From: Candidatus Daviesbacteria bacterium
GTDB taxonomy: Bacteria > Patescibacteriota > Microgenomatia > Daviesbacterales > UBA10151
Direction: 5' to 3'
DNA: 36,489 nt
Assembly (NCBI GenBank): GCA_016183305.1
Contig: JACPEW010000007.1
Span: 1-36,489, forward strand
This document shows, piece after piece, positions 15,064 to 22,157 of this stretch (position 1 is its first letter; each line of letters opens with the position of its first letter). A model generated the notes under the pieces. The model did no database searches, had not been told where the DNA came from, and worked only from the letters and a program-made list of their open reading frames with translations. Position numbers and translations under genes: made by a program.

Positions 15064-16983
15064 GTGAAACTAAAAATTGCTCAAGTTATTGGCTTAAATA
15101 CTGACCAAAAAGCGGCTCAGGTTTCTTTTTCCAAAAGAGAAGAAGCGGCTTTTTTAGCTGTGTTAGAACTTGTCTCTGATGATGCTTTTACCAAAGGCAG
15201 GCAAATTTTATCTGAACTGGAGGATTTCTATTTTGACTCTGAAGGTTCTGTTTCAGAAAAACTAACAGCAACTTTTAATGAGGCTTCAAATAGATTCCCC
15301 GGGGGTTCAGAATATAGTTTAAATTTAGCAGCCATTGCCGGGAAAGTTTTATATATTATTGGCAAAGGTCAAGTTGAGGCTTATTTAAAACGGGCAGATA
15401 AGTTACTGCCTCTTTTATCAGTTGGCGCTCCTTCTCAGCTTATTTCTGGGTTTATTAGTGATGGCGACAGGTTGTTATTTGCTACCAAAAGCCTGATTTC
15501 TTTTCTAAATTCAGACTTGGAAAAATCCTTAAGTTTACCAATTGATGCTTTTGAGGAAGAAGTAGGGGGAAAAATTGGAGTATCTGAGTCTGAAAACCAA
15601 GGCTTGGCTGCTTTAGTAGTTGAAGTAGTAGAAAAAGAGGAAAAAATAGATCAACAAATCAGCCAGCAGCTTCTTAGTGAGTCTGTTAAACCAGGGCTTA
15701 ACGCTCCTTTGGTAAACGGGATTGTTGCTAAGGCAATAAACAAGTTTGTTGCTGGCGCAATAAACAAGTTTGTTGCTGGCGCAATAAACAAGTTTGTTGC
15801 TGGCGCAATAAAACCTGGTTTATCAGGAGTATTAGGAATATTTAGAAAATTACCCAAGTTTTTACCAACAACTGGGAGAGGCAGGTTGGCTGCAGCAATA
15901 ATTTTAATTGTTATTTTAAGTTTGGGAGCAGGGTATAAATATAAATTAAGTAAAGATGCCCAGAGGAATCAGCAATTTAATCAAATGCTGCAAAGCGCTT
16001 TAGAAGATTTTAATGAAGCCAAGGGTTTGGCTAGCTTAAACCCAATAGAGACTAAAAACAAGATTGAATCTGCTAAAGACAAAGTTGATAAAGCTTTGGG
16101 TATAAAGCCAAAAGCTGCTCAGGCTCAAGATTTACAAAAACAAATCGAAAATGAATCTCCTGATATCTTGCAGCAATCTGCTGTCTCTTCCTTTCCGGTA
16201 TTTTTGGATATGGATTTAGTTAAGAAAAATTTCAGGGCAGAGAAAATAAGTTTATCAAAAGATAAACTGCTGCTTTTAGACCCAGGCACAAAAACTTTGG
16301 TGGTGGTGGATCTTACAAAAAAGAGTAATCAAATCTTGGGAGGATCTTCTAATTTAGGTGAGGCAACTGCATTTTCCTTAAATGGAAGCGCAGCTGTTAT
16401 TTATTCAGATACAAAAGGAGTCTTAAAAATAGACATTGGGAGTCAAAAATTAACTACAGTAGCTAAAAAAGATACTGATTTGGGTAAGATCCAGGATATT
16501 TATGGTTTTGCAGGCAATGTATATCTGCTGGATAGCGGGAATCCTTCGACAGGCTCAGGACAAATTTGGAAATATTTATCAACCACTGATGGTTATTCTG
16601 GTGCCAGGGAATATTTAGGCAAAGGCGTTAAAGCTGATTTTAGCAATGCTTTAAGGATGCAGATTGAGTCTTCTATTTATGTGTTAAAAAGCGGAGGGGA
16701 GATACTAAGGTTTACTAAAGGAGATAAAGACAGTTTTAGCTACTCGGGCTTGCCTTCTAATGTCAAAGATCCCAAGAGTTTTTTTGTTTCTTCTGATACT
16801 GATAATTTATATGTTTTGGATTCAGGCAATTCCAGGCTGCTGGTTTTAACTAAAACAGGCAGCTACAAAAACCAAATTACAGGAAATAAGTTTGCTACAG
16901 CAGGAGATTTAGTAGTAGATGAGGTAGGGAAAAAGGTTTATCTTCTTGAGGGTGGTAAAATTTACTCAGTGGATTTAAAATGA
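15064..16983 (+). CDS. Membrane protein with PP2C-like N-terminal domain and beta-propeller-like C-terminal domain
   Basis: 639 residues from GTG 15064. Residues 1-160 look like a degenerate PP2C-type phosphatase fold (AAIAGKVLYIIGKGQVEAYL, then LISGFISDGDRLLFATKSLI) without the usual metal-binding Asp residues. A repeat AINKFVAG x3 lies at about 224-247, a membrane helix at about 275-297, a coiled segment at 305-375, and a propeller-like part at 385-639 with repeated 'vYlLDSG....I.....' units. Topology suggests a cytoplasmic sensor-like domain joined to an extracytoplasmic propeller. The insert NPSTGSGQ at about 493-500 is encoded by a copy of an intergenic repeat. Confidence 0.6.
   Translation: MKLKIAQVIGLNTDQKAAQVSFSKREEAAFLAVLELVSDDAFTKGRQILSELEDFYFDSEGSVSEKLTATFNEASNRFPGGSEYSLNLAAIAGKVLYIIGKGQVEAYLKRADKLLPLLSVGAPSQLISGFISDGDRLLFATKSLISFLNSDLEKSLSLPIDAFEEEVGGKIGVSESENQGLAALVVEVVEKEEKIDQQISQQLLSESVKPGLNAPLVNGIVAKAINKFVAGAINKFVAGAINKFVAGAIKPGLSGVLGIFRKLPKFLPTTGRGRLAAAIILIVILSLGAGYKYKLSKDAQRNQQFNQMLQSALEDFNEAKGLASLNPIETKNKIESAKDKVDKALGIKPKAAQAQDLQKQIENESPDILQQSAVSSFPVFLDMDLVKKNFRAEKISLSKDKLLLLDPGTKTLVVVDLTKKSNQILGGSSNLGEATAFSLNGSAAVIYSDTKGVLKIDIGSQKLTTVAKKDTDLGKIQDIYGFAGNVYLLDSGNPSTGSGQIWKYLSTTDGYSGAREYLGKGVKADFSNALRMQIESSIYVLKSGGEILRFTKGDKDSFSYSGLPSNVKDPKSFFVSSDTDNLYVLDSGNSRLLVLTKTGSYKNQITGNKFATAGDLVVDEVGKKVYLLEGGKIYSVDLK
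15733..15812 (+). repeat. 24-bp tandem repeat, 3 copies plus 8 bp
   Basis: Units at 15733, 15757 and 15781 are identical and encode AINKFVAG in frame; a partial fourth unit follows. Copy number can vary without breaking the frame. Confidence 0.9.
16542..16560 (+). repeat. Repeat fragment inside the propeller coding region
   Basis: TCCTTCGACAGGCTCAGGA, a form widespread in bacterial intergenic repeats, lies in frame between two propeller strands and reads PSTGSGQ. Confidence 0.65.
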
Positions 16984-17091
16984 CACCTTTGTCATCCTGA
17001 ACGCAGTGAAGGATCTCCCGGTTTGTTCGGGATGCCTTAATACTTGCATTCGCAAGAGATTCTTCGTTACACTGTCAGAATGACAGAGTGA
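16983..17091. repeat. Double intergenic palindromic repeat
   Basis: Two arms start GACACCTTTGTCATCCTGAA and end CTGTCAGAATGACAGAG, with CCCGGTTTGTTCGGGATG and CTTGCATTCGCAAG hairpins between. It fills the gap between the propeller gene and smpB. Confidence 0.7.
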
Positions 17092-17093
17092 CT

Positions 17094-17534
17094 ATGCGCA
17101 TAGTTAACAAAAAAGCCCTACATAACTACCATATCCTCGAGCATCTAGAAGCTGGGATAGTTTTAACTGGTGGGGAAGTCAAATCAATTAGGACTGGCAG
17201 GATAGATTTAGGGGAAAGCCATATAAGGATTTTAAATGGGGAGGCATATCTTATTAATGCCAATATTCCCCAATATGCTCAATCTGCTAATAAAGAATAT
17301 GATGCAGGCAAAAGCAGAAAATTGCTTATGCATAGAACTCAAATTGATTCTTTAATAGGTAAAACTTCAGGTAAAAATACTACTTTGGTGCCAGTTTCTA
17401 TTTATGAGAAAAATAACAGGTTTAAGGTAGAAGTAGGTTTAGCAAAAAGCAAAAAAGAATTTGACAAAAGAAAGATCATTAAAGAAAAAGACCACCAAAG
17501 AAGAGTAGAGCAGGAACTTAGAGGAAAAGGGTAA
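17094..17534 (+). CDS. smpB: SsrA-binding protein SmpB
   Basis: 146 residues from ATG 17094 (a GTG two codons upstream lies in the repeat). Key SmpB features: NKKALHNYHILEHLEAGIVLTGGEVKSIR, the SHIRILNGEAYLINANIPQY beta barrel, HRTQIDSLIG, and the basic tail KKEFDKRKIIKEKDHQRR. SmpB binds the tRNA-like part of tmRNA and brings it to stalled ribosomes. The tmRNA gene lies 570 bp downstream on the opposite strand. The length is normal. Confidence 0.95.
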   Translation: MRIVNKKALHNYHILEHLEAGIVLTGGEVKSIRTGRIDLGESHIRILNGEAYLINANIPQYAQSANKEYDAGKSRKLLMHRTQIDSLIGKTSGKNTTLVPVSIYEKNNRFKVEVGLAKSKKEFDKRKIIKEKDHQRRVEQELRGKG

Positions 17535-17547
17535 TCACTCTGGCATC

Positions 17548-17576
17548 TTGACAATATGTACATAATTCTGTAACAT
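17548..17576 (+). promoter_or_regulatory. Promoter, leaderless type, of the Phd/RelE pair
   Basis: TTGACA (17548-17553), 17-bp spacer, TAACAT (17571-17576), 6 nt, ATG 17583. The spacer contains TATGTACATA, a 10-bp palindrome that may be the antitoxin operator. Confidence 0.65.
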
Positions 17577-17582
17577 AAAATT

Positions 17583-17858
17583 ATGACAAAAACTTTACCT
17601 ATTACTGAGGCTAGAGCTAATTTAACCGCGCTGGTTGATAGAGCCAACAAAAGGTTGGATGAGTATGTTATTACAGTTAATGGTAAACCTGCTGCGGTAT
17701 TGATGTCAGCCCAAGAATATGATTCCTGGAGAGAGACGAACGCAATTTTAGCTGATAAAAAATTAGTAAAAGCTATTAAGCAGGGCGGGAAAGACATTAA
17801 AAAAGGCAGACTTTATGATTGGGAAGAGGTTAAAAAAGAGCTTGGGATAAATGTATAA
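17583..17858 (+). CDS. Type II antitoxin, Phd/YefM family
   Basis: 91 residues: MTKTLPITEARANLTALVDRANKRLDEYVITVNGKPAAVLMSAQEYDSW is a near-textbook Phd/YefM DNA-binding domain, followed by a helical arm for toxin binding. Overlaps the RelE gene by 8 bp. It lies between smpB and ssrA, and probably represses its own palindrome-containing promoter. Confidence 0.9.
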   Translation: MTKTLPITEARANLTALVDRANKRLDEYVITVNGKPAAVLMSAQEYDSWRETNAILADKKLVKAIKQGGKDIKKGRLYDWEEVKKELGINV

Positions 17859-18102
17859 AGTTAAAATTACTTTTAAAGCCAAAAAAGAACTTAAAAACCT
17901 TAATAAATTAGATAGATTATCCATCGCTGAAATTATTGAAGAACTTAAAGAAGATCCCAAGATTGGTAAACCATTATCCAGAGAGTTAATCAGAAAATTT
18001 TCTTATAGAGTAGGAGCTTATAGAGTTATTTATATAATAAACCACCAGGATAAAATAGTGATTGTATTATCCGCAGGTCACCGTGGTTTGGTATATAACT
18101 GA
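17851..18102 (+). CDS. RelE/ParE-family toxin
   Basis: 83 residues, MYKVKITFKAKKELKNL at the start and FSYRVGAYRVIYIINHQDKIVIVLSAGHRGLVY at the end. This is the RelE/StbE pattern (R-x-G-x-Y-R-V-I-Y, H-R-x-x-x-Y), with the catalytic-type Arg and C-terminal His/Tyr present. RelE toxins cut mRNA in the ribosomal A site, the kind of damage that the neighbouring tmRNA-SmpB system repairs. Its TGA ends 1 nt before the 3' end of the convergent tmRNA gene. Confidence 0.9.
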   Translation: MYKVKITFKAKKELKNLNKLDRLSIAEIIEELKEDPKIGKPLSRELIRKFSYRVGAYRVIYIINHQDKIVIVLSAGHRGLVYN

Positions 18103-18103
18103 T

Positions 18104-18519
18104 TGGTGGAGATGTCGGCTGTGAGCCGAGTCCAAAATTGTGACTTTAAAATCTTCTACAAGCTTAGCTAATTAATTTGTATTCATCAGTTGTAACCAAT
18201 TAGCAGGAAAACTAATGAATGACCAAACTTTCTTTTGTTAATACTGATCGGTCAAAATTGTATTAACAGCACCCTGACTTTGTACGTACCTTAGTGTTCC
18301 GTCAAGAAGAGAATATTTTCTAAAGTAGCTTTAAGCAGCTAAAGCGAGAGAAGGTCCAAATCCAGGTGCAACCCCGTAAATGAGACCTTTTACGCTATTA
18401 ACAGCGTTGGCAACGGAATTTTTAGTGCCGTTTGTGTTTTGAAACAATATTTTACGGATAATGTTTCCTATCCGGCTTGCAGTTTTTAAAGAGCAATCCT
18501 GTCGAAACTATACATCCCC
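18104..18519 (-). ncRNA. ssrA: Transfer-messenger RNA (tmRNA)
   Basis: The minus strand begins GGGGATGTATAGTTTCGACA, matching the conserved tmRNA 5' end, and ends CATCTCCACCA. GGGGATG pairs with CATCTCC as the acceptor stem and CCA is encoded. A pseudoknot-1-like stem (CGGATA/TATCCG) follows the 5' part. The tag frame ends SLALAA with TAA at 18331-18333; GCC at 18409-18411 is a plausible resume codon, giving a 26-residue tag, and the frame stays open further upstream. The T-arm stem-loop is CGG-CTCACAG-CCG rather than the usual TTCRA loop. About 416 nt, the normal length. It frees ribosomes on broken mRNA together with SmpB. Confidence 0.9.
18331..18411 (-). other. tmRNA tag-peptide reading frame (resume codon uncertain)
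   Basis: Read on the minus strand from GCC 18411: ANAVNSVKGLIYG, then VAPGFGPSLALAA and TAA. The ALAA end is the classical ClpXP-type degradation signal. A start further upstream (for example GGC ACT AAA) would make the tag over 30 residues. Confidence 0.6.
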
Positions 18520-18527
18520 AGAATTGT

Positions 18528-18556
18528 ATATTACCATAAACTGAGCGTAGAATCAA
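18528..18556 (-). promoter_or_regulatory. Promoter of ssrA
   Basis: Minus strand TTGATT (18551-18556), 17-bp spacer, TAATAT (18528-18533), then 8 nt to the tmRNA 5' G at 18519. Confidence 0.7.
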
Positions 18557-18569
18557 GCTATCTTCTTTT

Positions 18570-18606
18570 TGTCATTGCGAGGAGCGAAGCGACGTGGCAA
18601 TCTATA
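18570..18606. repeat. Intergenic palindromic repeat
   Basis: TTGTCATTGCGAGGAGCGAA followed by GCGACGTGGCAATCT, the clearest copy of the family. It lies between the divergent ssrA promoter and comF. Confidence 0.8.
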
Positions 18607-18610
18607 TTAT

Positions 18611-19306
18611 GTGAACCTTCTTCTTGATCTTCTCTTCCCTAAAAAATGTGTAGGCTGTGGAAAGTTTGATACACATTTTTGTCAGGATTGTGTCAGTAAT
18701 ATCTTACAGGCAGACCTAGTTTGTCCAAGTTGTGAGAAATTAGCTATTGGAGGTCAAACTCACCCTATTTGTAAAAAAAGGTTTGGCTTAGATGGTTTGT
18801 GGAGTTTAGGGATTTATAGAGGTTCTTTAAGAGAGGCAATAAAGCAGCTTAAATATAGCAGGGTTCAGGGCTTGGCAGAAACTTTGGTAGATATCTTAGT
18901 AGAGTATTGGGCTAAATATCAGCCATTTGTTTTAGAACAGATAAAAAGAAATAGGGGAGAAGGATGGGTGGTAATTCCAGTGCCTTTGCACTGGTGGAGG
19001 GCAAACAATAGAGGTTTTAACCAGTCTTCTTTGTTTGGACAAATGTTATCCAAAAAATTAGGTTTGGATTATTGTGATAGTCTAAAACGAATTCGCTATA
19101 CCTCTTCACAAGTTGGTCTGAAAAGAGGAGATAGAAAAAATAATGTTAGAGATGCTTTTTCCCTTAATACCAAATACTCAATACATAATACTAATGTTCT
19201 GCTTATTGATGATGTCTGGACCACGGGTTCTACTCTAAAAGAATGTTGCTATGCGCTGAAGAGAGCCGGAGCCAAAAAAGTCTGGGCTTTAACTTTGGCT
19301 AAATGA
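18611..19306 (+). CDS. comF: ComF-family phosphoribosyltransferase-like protein
   Basis: 231 residues from GTG 18611. The frame extends 14 codons upstream, but those are the palindromic repeat (SLRGAKRRGN), so I exclude them. Zinc-finger cysteines CVGCGKFDTHFCQDC and CPSCEK are near the N-terminus, VIPVPLHWWRANNRGFNQ is the ComF-typical core, and VLLIDDVWTTGSTLKEC is the PRPP-binding loop. ComF is needed for DNA uptake in competent bacteria, where it helps import single-stranded DNA. CPR genomes often keep competence genes. Confidence 0.9.
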   Translation: MNLLLDLLFPKKCVGCGKFDTHFCQDCVSNILQADLVCPSCEKLAIGGQTHPICKKRFGLDGLWSLGIYRGSLREAIKQLKYSRVQGLAETLVDILVEYWAKYQPFVLEQIKRNRGEGWVVIPVPLHWWRANNRGFNQSSLFGQMLSKKLGLDYCDSLKRIRYTSSQVGLKRGDRKNNVRDAFSLNTKYSIHNTNVLLIDDVWTTGSTLKECCYALKRAGAKKVWALTLAK

Positions 19307-19688
19307 GCTTAAGATTTTTAATCTTTTTAAATATCTTATCGCCGGATATTAAAGTTAAATTATGTACCATTGCAGTTGAAGCTATTAATAAATCGAAATT
19401 AGGAATTCTTTCACCGTTCTTTTCAAAGTTAGCCTGAAATTTAGCATACTGATTGGCTATCTCTAGATCTACTGGTAAAATTCGAATTTGCGCTGTAATT
19501 AGAAAATCTTGAAATACTTTAATATTCTTTCTTGGATTTCCAGATCGATAAGCCCCCCGTAAATATTCTGCTATAGTAATTACACTGATAGCAATACCCT
19601 CTCTGAATAATGGAGTCAGCTTTTCAATAGTTTCAGCAATATTGTGGAAGTAATTGATTATTTGATTGGTATCGAGAATATATTTCAC
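19299..19688 (-). CDS. PIN-domain toxin, VapC-like
   Basis: 129 residues. MKYILDTNQIINYF carries the first PIN Asp, ISVITIAEYLRGAYR the conserved Glu, and NFDLLIASTAMVHNLTLISGDKIFKKI the remaining acidic residues with the 'D..IAa.A..h.l.l.T.n..dF' pattern. The start codon overlaps the antitoxin stop by 4 nt (ATGA). The 3' end overlaps comF by 8 bp, convergent. Confidence 0.88.
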   Translation of the reverse strand: MKYILDTNQIINYFHNIAETIEKLTPLFREGIAISVITIAEYLRGAYRSGNPRKNIKVFQDFLITAQIRILPVDLEIANQYAKFQANFEKNGERIPNFDLLIASTAMVHNLTLISGDKIFKKIKNLKLI

Positions 19689-19951
19689 AGAGGTTTAATC
19701 TTTGTTGATCTTTCAGATAACTTATCATTTTCTTCAATACTTTTTAAAATTATTTTAGCATCTTTGTCGGATAAAACTCCTGCAAACTTTCTAATATTTG
19801 ATTCAAACATCTCTGAAGCGGGTTTTTTGATCTCTACCATTACTTTTCTGTTTTTGGTCACCAGAAAAGTGGTGTCAGAAAAATAGGCTTCAGATAAAAT
19901 CCTACTTAAATTGCTGCGGGCTTCGGCAGCAGATATGGTGATTGTTTTCAT
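19685..19951 (-). CDS. Type II antitoxin, Phd-like
   Basis: 88 residues from ATG 19951: MKTITISAAEARSNLSRILSEAYFSDTTFLVTKNRKVMVEIKKPA is the Phd/YefM N-terminal domain; the rest is a charged helical arm. The upstream frame continues to 20056 but crosses the promoter, so it is excluded. A consensus promoter with a perfect palindrome lies directly upstream and predicts a leaderless mRNA and self-repression. Confidence 0.85.
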   Translation of the reverse strand: MKTITISAAEARSNLSRILSEAYFSDTTFLVTKNRKVMVEIKKPASEMFESNIRKFAGVLSDKDAKIILKSIEENDKLSERSTKIKPL

Positions 19952-19958
19952 AATATTA

Positions 19959-19987
19959 ATTATATTACAAATTGTACAATTTGTCAA
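19959..19987 (-). promoter_or_regulatory. Consensus promoter with 18-bp palindromic operator
   Basis: Minus strand TTGACA (19982-19987), 17-bp spacer, TATAAT (19959-19964), 7 nt, ATG 19951. The spacer is almost filled by the perfect palindrome ACAAATTGTACAATTTGT (19967-19984). A related half-site CAATTGTGCA lies at about 19997-20006. Confidence 0.85.
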
Positions 19988-20043
19988 TAATTTACCAATT
20001 GTGCATGGCAAAGGATCTAATATTCTGGTAAAATTAGGCCACT

Positions 20044-20130
20044 GGAGGAGTCGCATAGTGGCCGAGTGCCGCGCAGTGCTAATGCGCTATACCCGTAAGG
20101 ATATCGTGGGTTCGAATCCCACCTCCTCCG
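20044..20130 (+). tRNA. tRNA-Ser (anticodon GCT)
   Basis: Acceptor GGAGGAG/CTCCTCC, anticodon stem GCGCA/TGCGC with loop GTGCTAA, long variable arm (ACCCGTAAGGAT), T-arm GTGGGTTCGAATCCCAC, discriminator G. CCA is not encoded. Confidence 0.95.
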
Positions 20131-20156
20131 CACTTCGATAAACTCAGTGTAAACTT

Positions 20157-20238
20157 GGAGGAGTTGAGCAATGGTGGCTCACCAGTCTTGAAAACTGGGG
20201 CCTGAAAGAGTATGTGGGTTCGAATCCCACCTCCTCCG
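20157..20238 (+). tRNA. tRNA-Ser (anticodon TGA)
   Basis: Acceptor GGAGGAG/CTCCTCC identical to the previous tRNA, anticodon stem CCAGT/ACTGG with loop CTTGAAA, variable arm GGCCTGAAAGAGTAT, T-arm GTGGGTTCGAATCCCAC. CCA is not encoded. Confidence 0.93.
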
Positions 20239-20305
20239 CAAGATGAAAAAGTTACAGGAGAAAACTACATTTTTTTGGAAATTAGTTAGTTCTTCCCAGA
20301 GATTT

Positions 20306-20374
20306 TGTCATTCTGAGGCTGAAAGCCGAAGAATCTTCAGACTATTAGATCCTTCGCTACGCTCAGGATGACAG
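20306..20374. repeat. Intergenic palindromic repeat
   Basis: TGTCATTCTGAGGCTG to CTCAGGATGACAG; the remaining bases of 20239-20461 are AT-rich and hold a TACAAT box before the gene at 20462. Confidence 0.7.
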
Positions 20375-20461
20375 TTTACTGGGAAACACTAATTAGTTAC
20401 TTTTTTTGTTATTGTCTTATTTTGAAATTGTTATTATACTTACTACAATTACTAAAAACTT

Positions 20462-20737
20462 ATGAATAATGACGATCTAATTAAAAAAGCTGATATTCAG
20501 AAAATAGCAGGAGCAGGAGCGAAAATATACGAAACAATAAAATTGCAATATGAACCCGCTCAAACTGGTAAGTTTTTGGCTATAGATATTGAAAGTAAAG
20601 ATACCTATATTAGCAATACGAGTAGTGAAGCAGTTGAGTTAGCAAGAAAGGCTCATCCCAATAAAGTTTTTTATGTTGTAAAAATTGGTTTTTCAGCAGC
20701 CGAAACTTTAGCCAGCTTAGCTTCTAACAGTTTATGA
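20462..20737 (+). CDS. Small conserved-looking protein, partner of the protease-like gene
   Basis: 91 residues. FLAIDIESKDTYISNTSSEAVELARKAHPNKVFYVVKIGF resembles short proteins of the DUF5678 kind, which carry a 'vAi..g.vv..g.s..Ea...a...p....y.v.iG' pattern; that match is from memory. The 3' end overlaps the next gene by 4 nt (ATGA), and in many genomes such a protein stands next to a retropepsin-like gene, as here. Function unknown. Confidence 0.6.
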   Translation: MNNDDLIKKADIQKIAGAGAKIYETIKLQYEPAQTGKFLAIDIESKDTYISNTSSEAVELARKAHPNKVFYVVKIGFSAAETLASLASNSL

Positions 20738-21127
20738 TTAAGGGAATAATCCACAACAACAGGCCACTTATTTCTTTGGTTGTCGGCTGGAAACTCGGTG
20801 TCCAAGATCTTATAGCGTTAGTTGACACGGGTTTTACAGGAGAGTTAAAAATATCCCCGGAAAAGGCTTTAGAATTAGGACTTCAAACTACTCACACAGA
20901 ACGCGTTACCTTGGCGGAGAGAAAGCAAGGAAGTTGAAGTGAGGTTGTCAAGACAAGGGATAGGAAAACACAGAGTGAGAATTCAGGTGGTAACCTTACT
21001 AGGTAAACCAAATTGGTACGGTGATTACAAAATTCTATCTTTTGAAATGAAAGAAAAGGAGGATCTTTTAGTTAAATACCCTTTTTTTGCTAGAGTAATT
21101 TTATGGTTAAAAGAATTATTTAACTAG
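20734..21127 (+). pseudogene. Retropepsin-like aspartyl protease gene with one frameshift
   Basis: Frame 1 (20734-20937) has LIALVDTGFTGELKISPEKALELGL, the clan AA active-site pattern (D-T/S-G) with a normal flank. After VTLAER the frame should pass to frame 2, where EVEVRL and then a second strand pair and a C-terminal YKILSFEMKEKEDLLV follow to the stop at 21127. A single indel near 20915-20935 (GAGAGAAAGCAAGG) explains the break. An active dimer would need the full fold, so the gene is probably inactive unless the ribosome shifts frame there. Confidence 0.65.
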
Positions 21128-21220
21128 CTAACAGATTCTTTTGACTGATTTCGTCAAAAATTCTAGAGCACCCATCGGTTGATTTAATAATATCACAACT
21201 TATGCTACACTTTATTCAGT

Positions 21221-21820
21221 ATGCCCAAGGAAACCAAACAAGATTTACCTAAAAAGACTCAGTCCAAAGGCCAGCCAGGGCAATCTGCTAGGCCTGAGTT
21301 TTTTACCCCTAAAATGATGGAGGCTGAGGAGATTAAGACTTTCATTTCTTGGGAAGCTGCCTCCCGCCCTTTTAGGAAAAAAGACAGGTCTTATTACACC
21401 ACCTTGGCTATTATTGTTATTTTGCTGGTTTTAATACTTTTTATAGCTAAAGAATTTTTGCTTATTGCCACTTTACTCTCTTTTGCCTTTGTCGCTTATG
21501 TATTAGCCTTTGTCCCGCCTCACAATATCACTTATAGAATCTCTACCCAGGGTATTACTATCGGGGAAGACTTTTACTTCTGGCATTTTTTGGATACTTT
21601 TTGGTTTACCAAAAAAGAAGGTTCAACTATTTTGCATATCCAAACTAGATTAAGGTTCCCCGCGCAGCTAATGTTAGTTTTAGGTGAGGGAGATGAGGAG
21701 AAGATTAAAAAAATAGTGGCCAGGTTTTTACCATTTGTGGAAGTTCCCTATAAATCATGGATGGAAAAATGGTCAGAATCCCTGCAAAAACATTTCCCTT
21801 TAGAAAAAGTCCATAGATAA
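21221..21820 (+). CDS. Membrane protein with two helices and soluble C-terminal domain
   Basis: 199 residues. A charged N-terminus (1-60), two helices (about 67-87 and 88-108) and a C-terminal beta-rich part (NITYRISTQGITIGEDFYFWHFLDTFWF..., LMLVLGEGDEEKIKKIVARFLPF). The last part resembles PH-like domains that read a local structure near the membrane, but I am not sure. The next features are tRNA genes; no operon partner is seen. Confidence 0.6.
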   Translation: MPKETKQDLPKKTQSKGQPGQSARPEFFTPKMMEAEEIKTFISWEAASRPFRKKDRSYYTTLAIIVILLVLILFIAKEFLLIATLLSFAFVAYVLAFVPPHNITYRISTQGITIGEDFYFWHFLDTFWFTKKEGSTILHIQTRLRFPAQLMLVLGEGDEEKIKKIVARFLPFVEVPYKSWMEKWSESLQKHFPLEKVHR

Positions 21821-21827
21821 TCACTGC

Positions 21828-21874
21828 GTCATTGCGGGGTACGTTCATGTCAACTGAACGTACCGTGGCAATCT
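21828..21874. repeat. Intergenic palindromic repeat
   Basis: GTCATTGCGGGGTACG to CGTACCGTGGCAATCTG, including the palindrome TACGTTCATG/CAACTGAACGTA. It lies between the membrane protein and the tRNA cluster. Confidence 0.7.
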
Positions 21875-21898
21875 GATTCGTGCTAGAATACCCATATT

Positions 21899-21974
21899 GC
21901 GCCCGTAGCACAATGGATCGTGCACATCGTTGCGGACGATGCGGTTGTGGGTTCGAGTCCCGCCGGGCGCGCCA
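21899..21974 (+). tRNA. tRNA-Arg (anticodon GCG)
   Basis: Acceptor GCGCCCG/CGGGCGC, D-arm GCAC/GTGC, anticodon stem CATCG/CGATG with loop TTGCGGA, T-arm GTGGGTTCGAGTCCCGC, encoded CCA. Most bacteria use ACG (inosine) for this box, so GCG is noteworthy. Confidence 0.92.
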
Positions 21975-21983
21975 GGCTCCTAA

Positions 21984-22068
21984 GGAGGGTGGGCCGGACG
22001 GTAAGGTAATGGTTTCGAAAACCATCGGGTGTAAGCCCTAGCAGGTTCGACTCCTGCACCCTCCGCCA
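21984..22068 (+). tRNA. tRNA-Ser (anticodon CGA)
   Basis: Acceptor GGAGGGT/ACCCTCC, anticodon stem ATGGT/ACCAT with loop TTCGAAA, long variable arm, T-arm GCAGGTTCGACTCCTGC, encoded CCA. Confidence 0.93.
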
Positions 22069-22140
22069 GTCCTTGTAGGCTAATGGATAGACCCCGGGAT
22101 TCCGGATCCCGTGATGAGGGTTCGATTCCCTCCAAGGGCA
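22069..22140 (+). tRNA. tRNA-Arg (anticodon CCG)
   Basis: Acceptor GTCCTTG/CAAGGGC, anticodon stem CGGGA/TCCCG with loop TTCCGGA, T-arm GAGGGTTCGATTCCCTC, discriminator A, CCA not encoded. It begins at the base after the CCA of the previous tRNA. Confidence 0.92.
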
Positions 22141-22157
22141 CAGTATAGTAAATTAAA

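Noticed and set aside
15733-15812. CRISPR-like array from regular repeats
   Set aside because: Units are contiguous without spacers and lie in frame in a coding region; the heptamer array at 8901 is likewise a tandem repeat.
18569-18610. Longer start for comF (SLRGAKRRGN extension)
   Set aside because: These 14 codons are the palindromic repeat; the ComF family starts near the zinc-finger cysteines.
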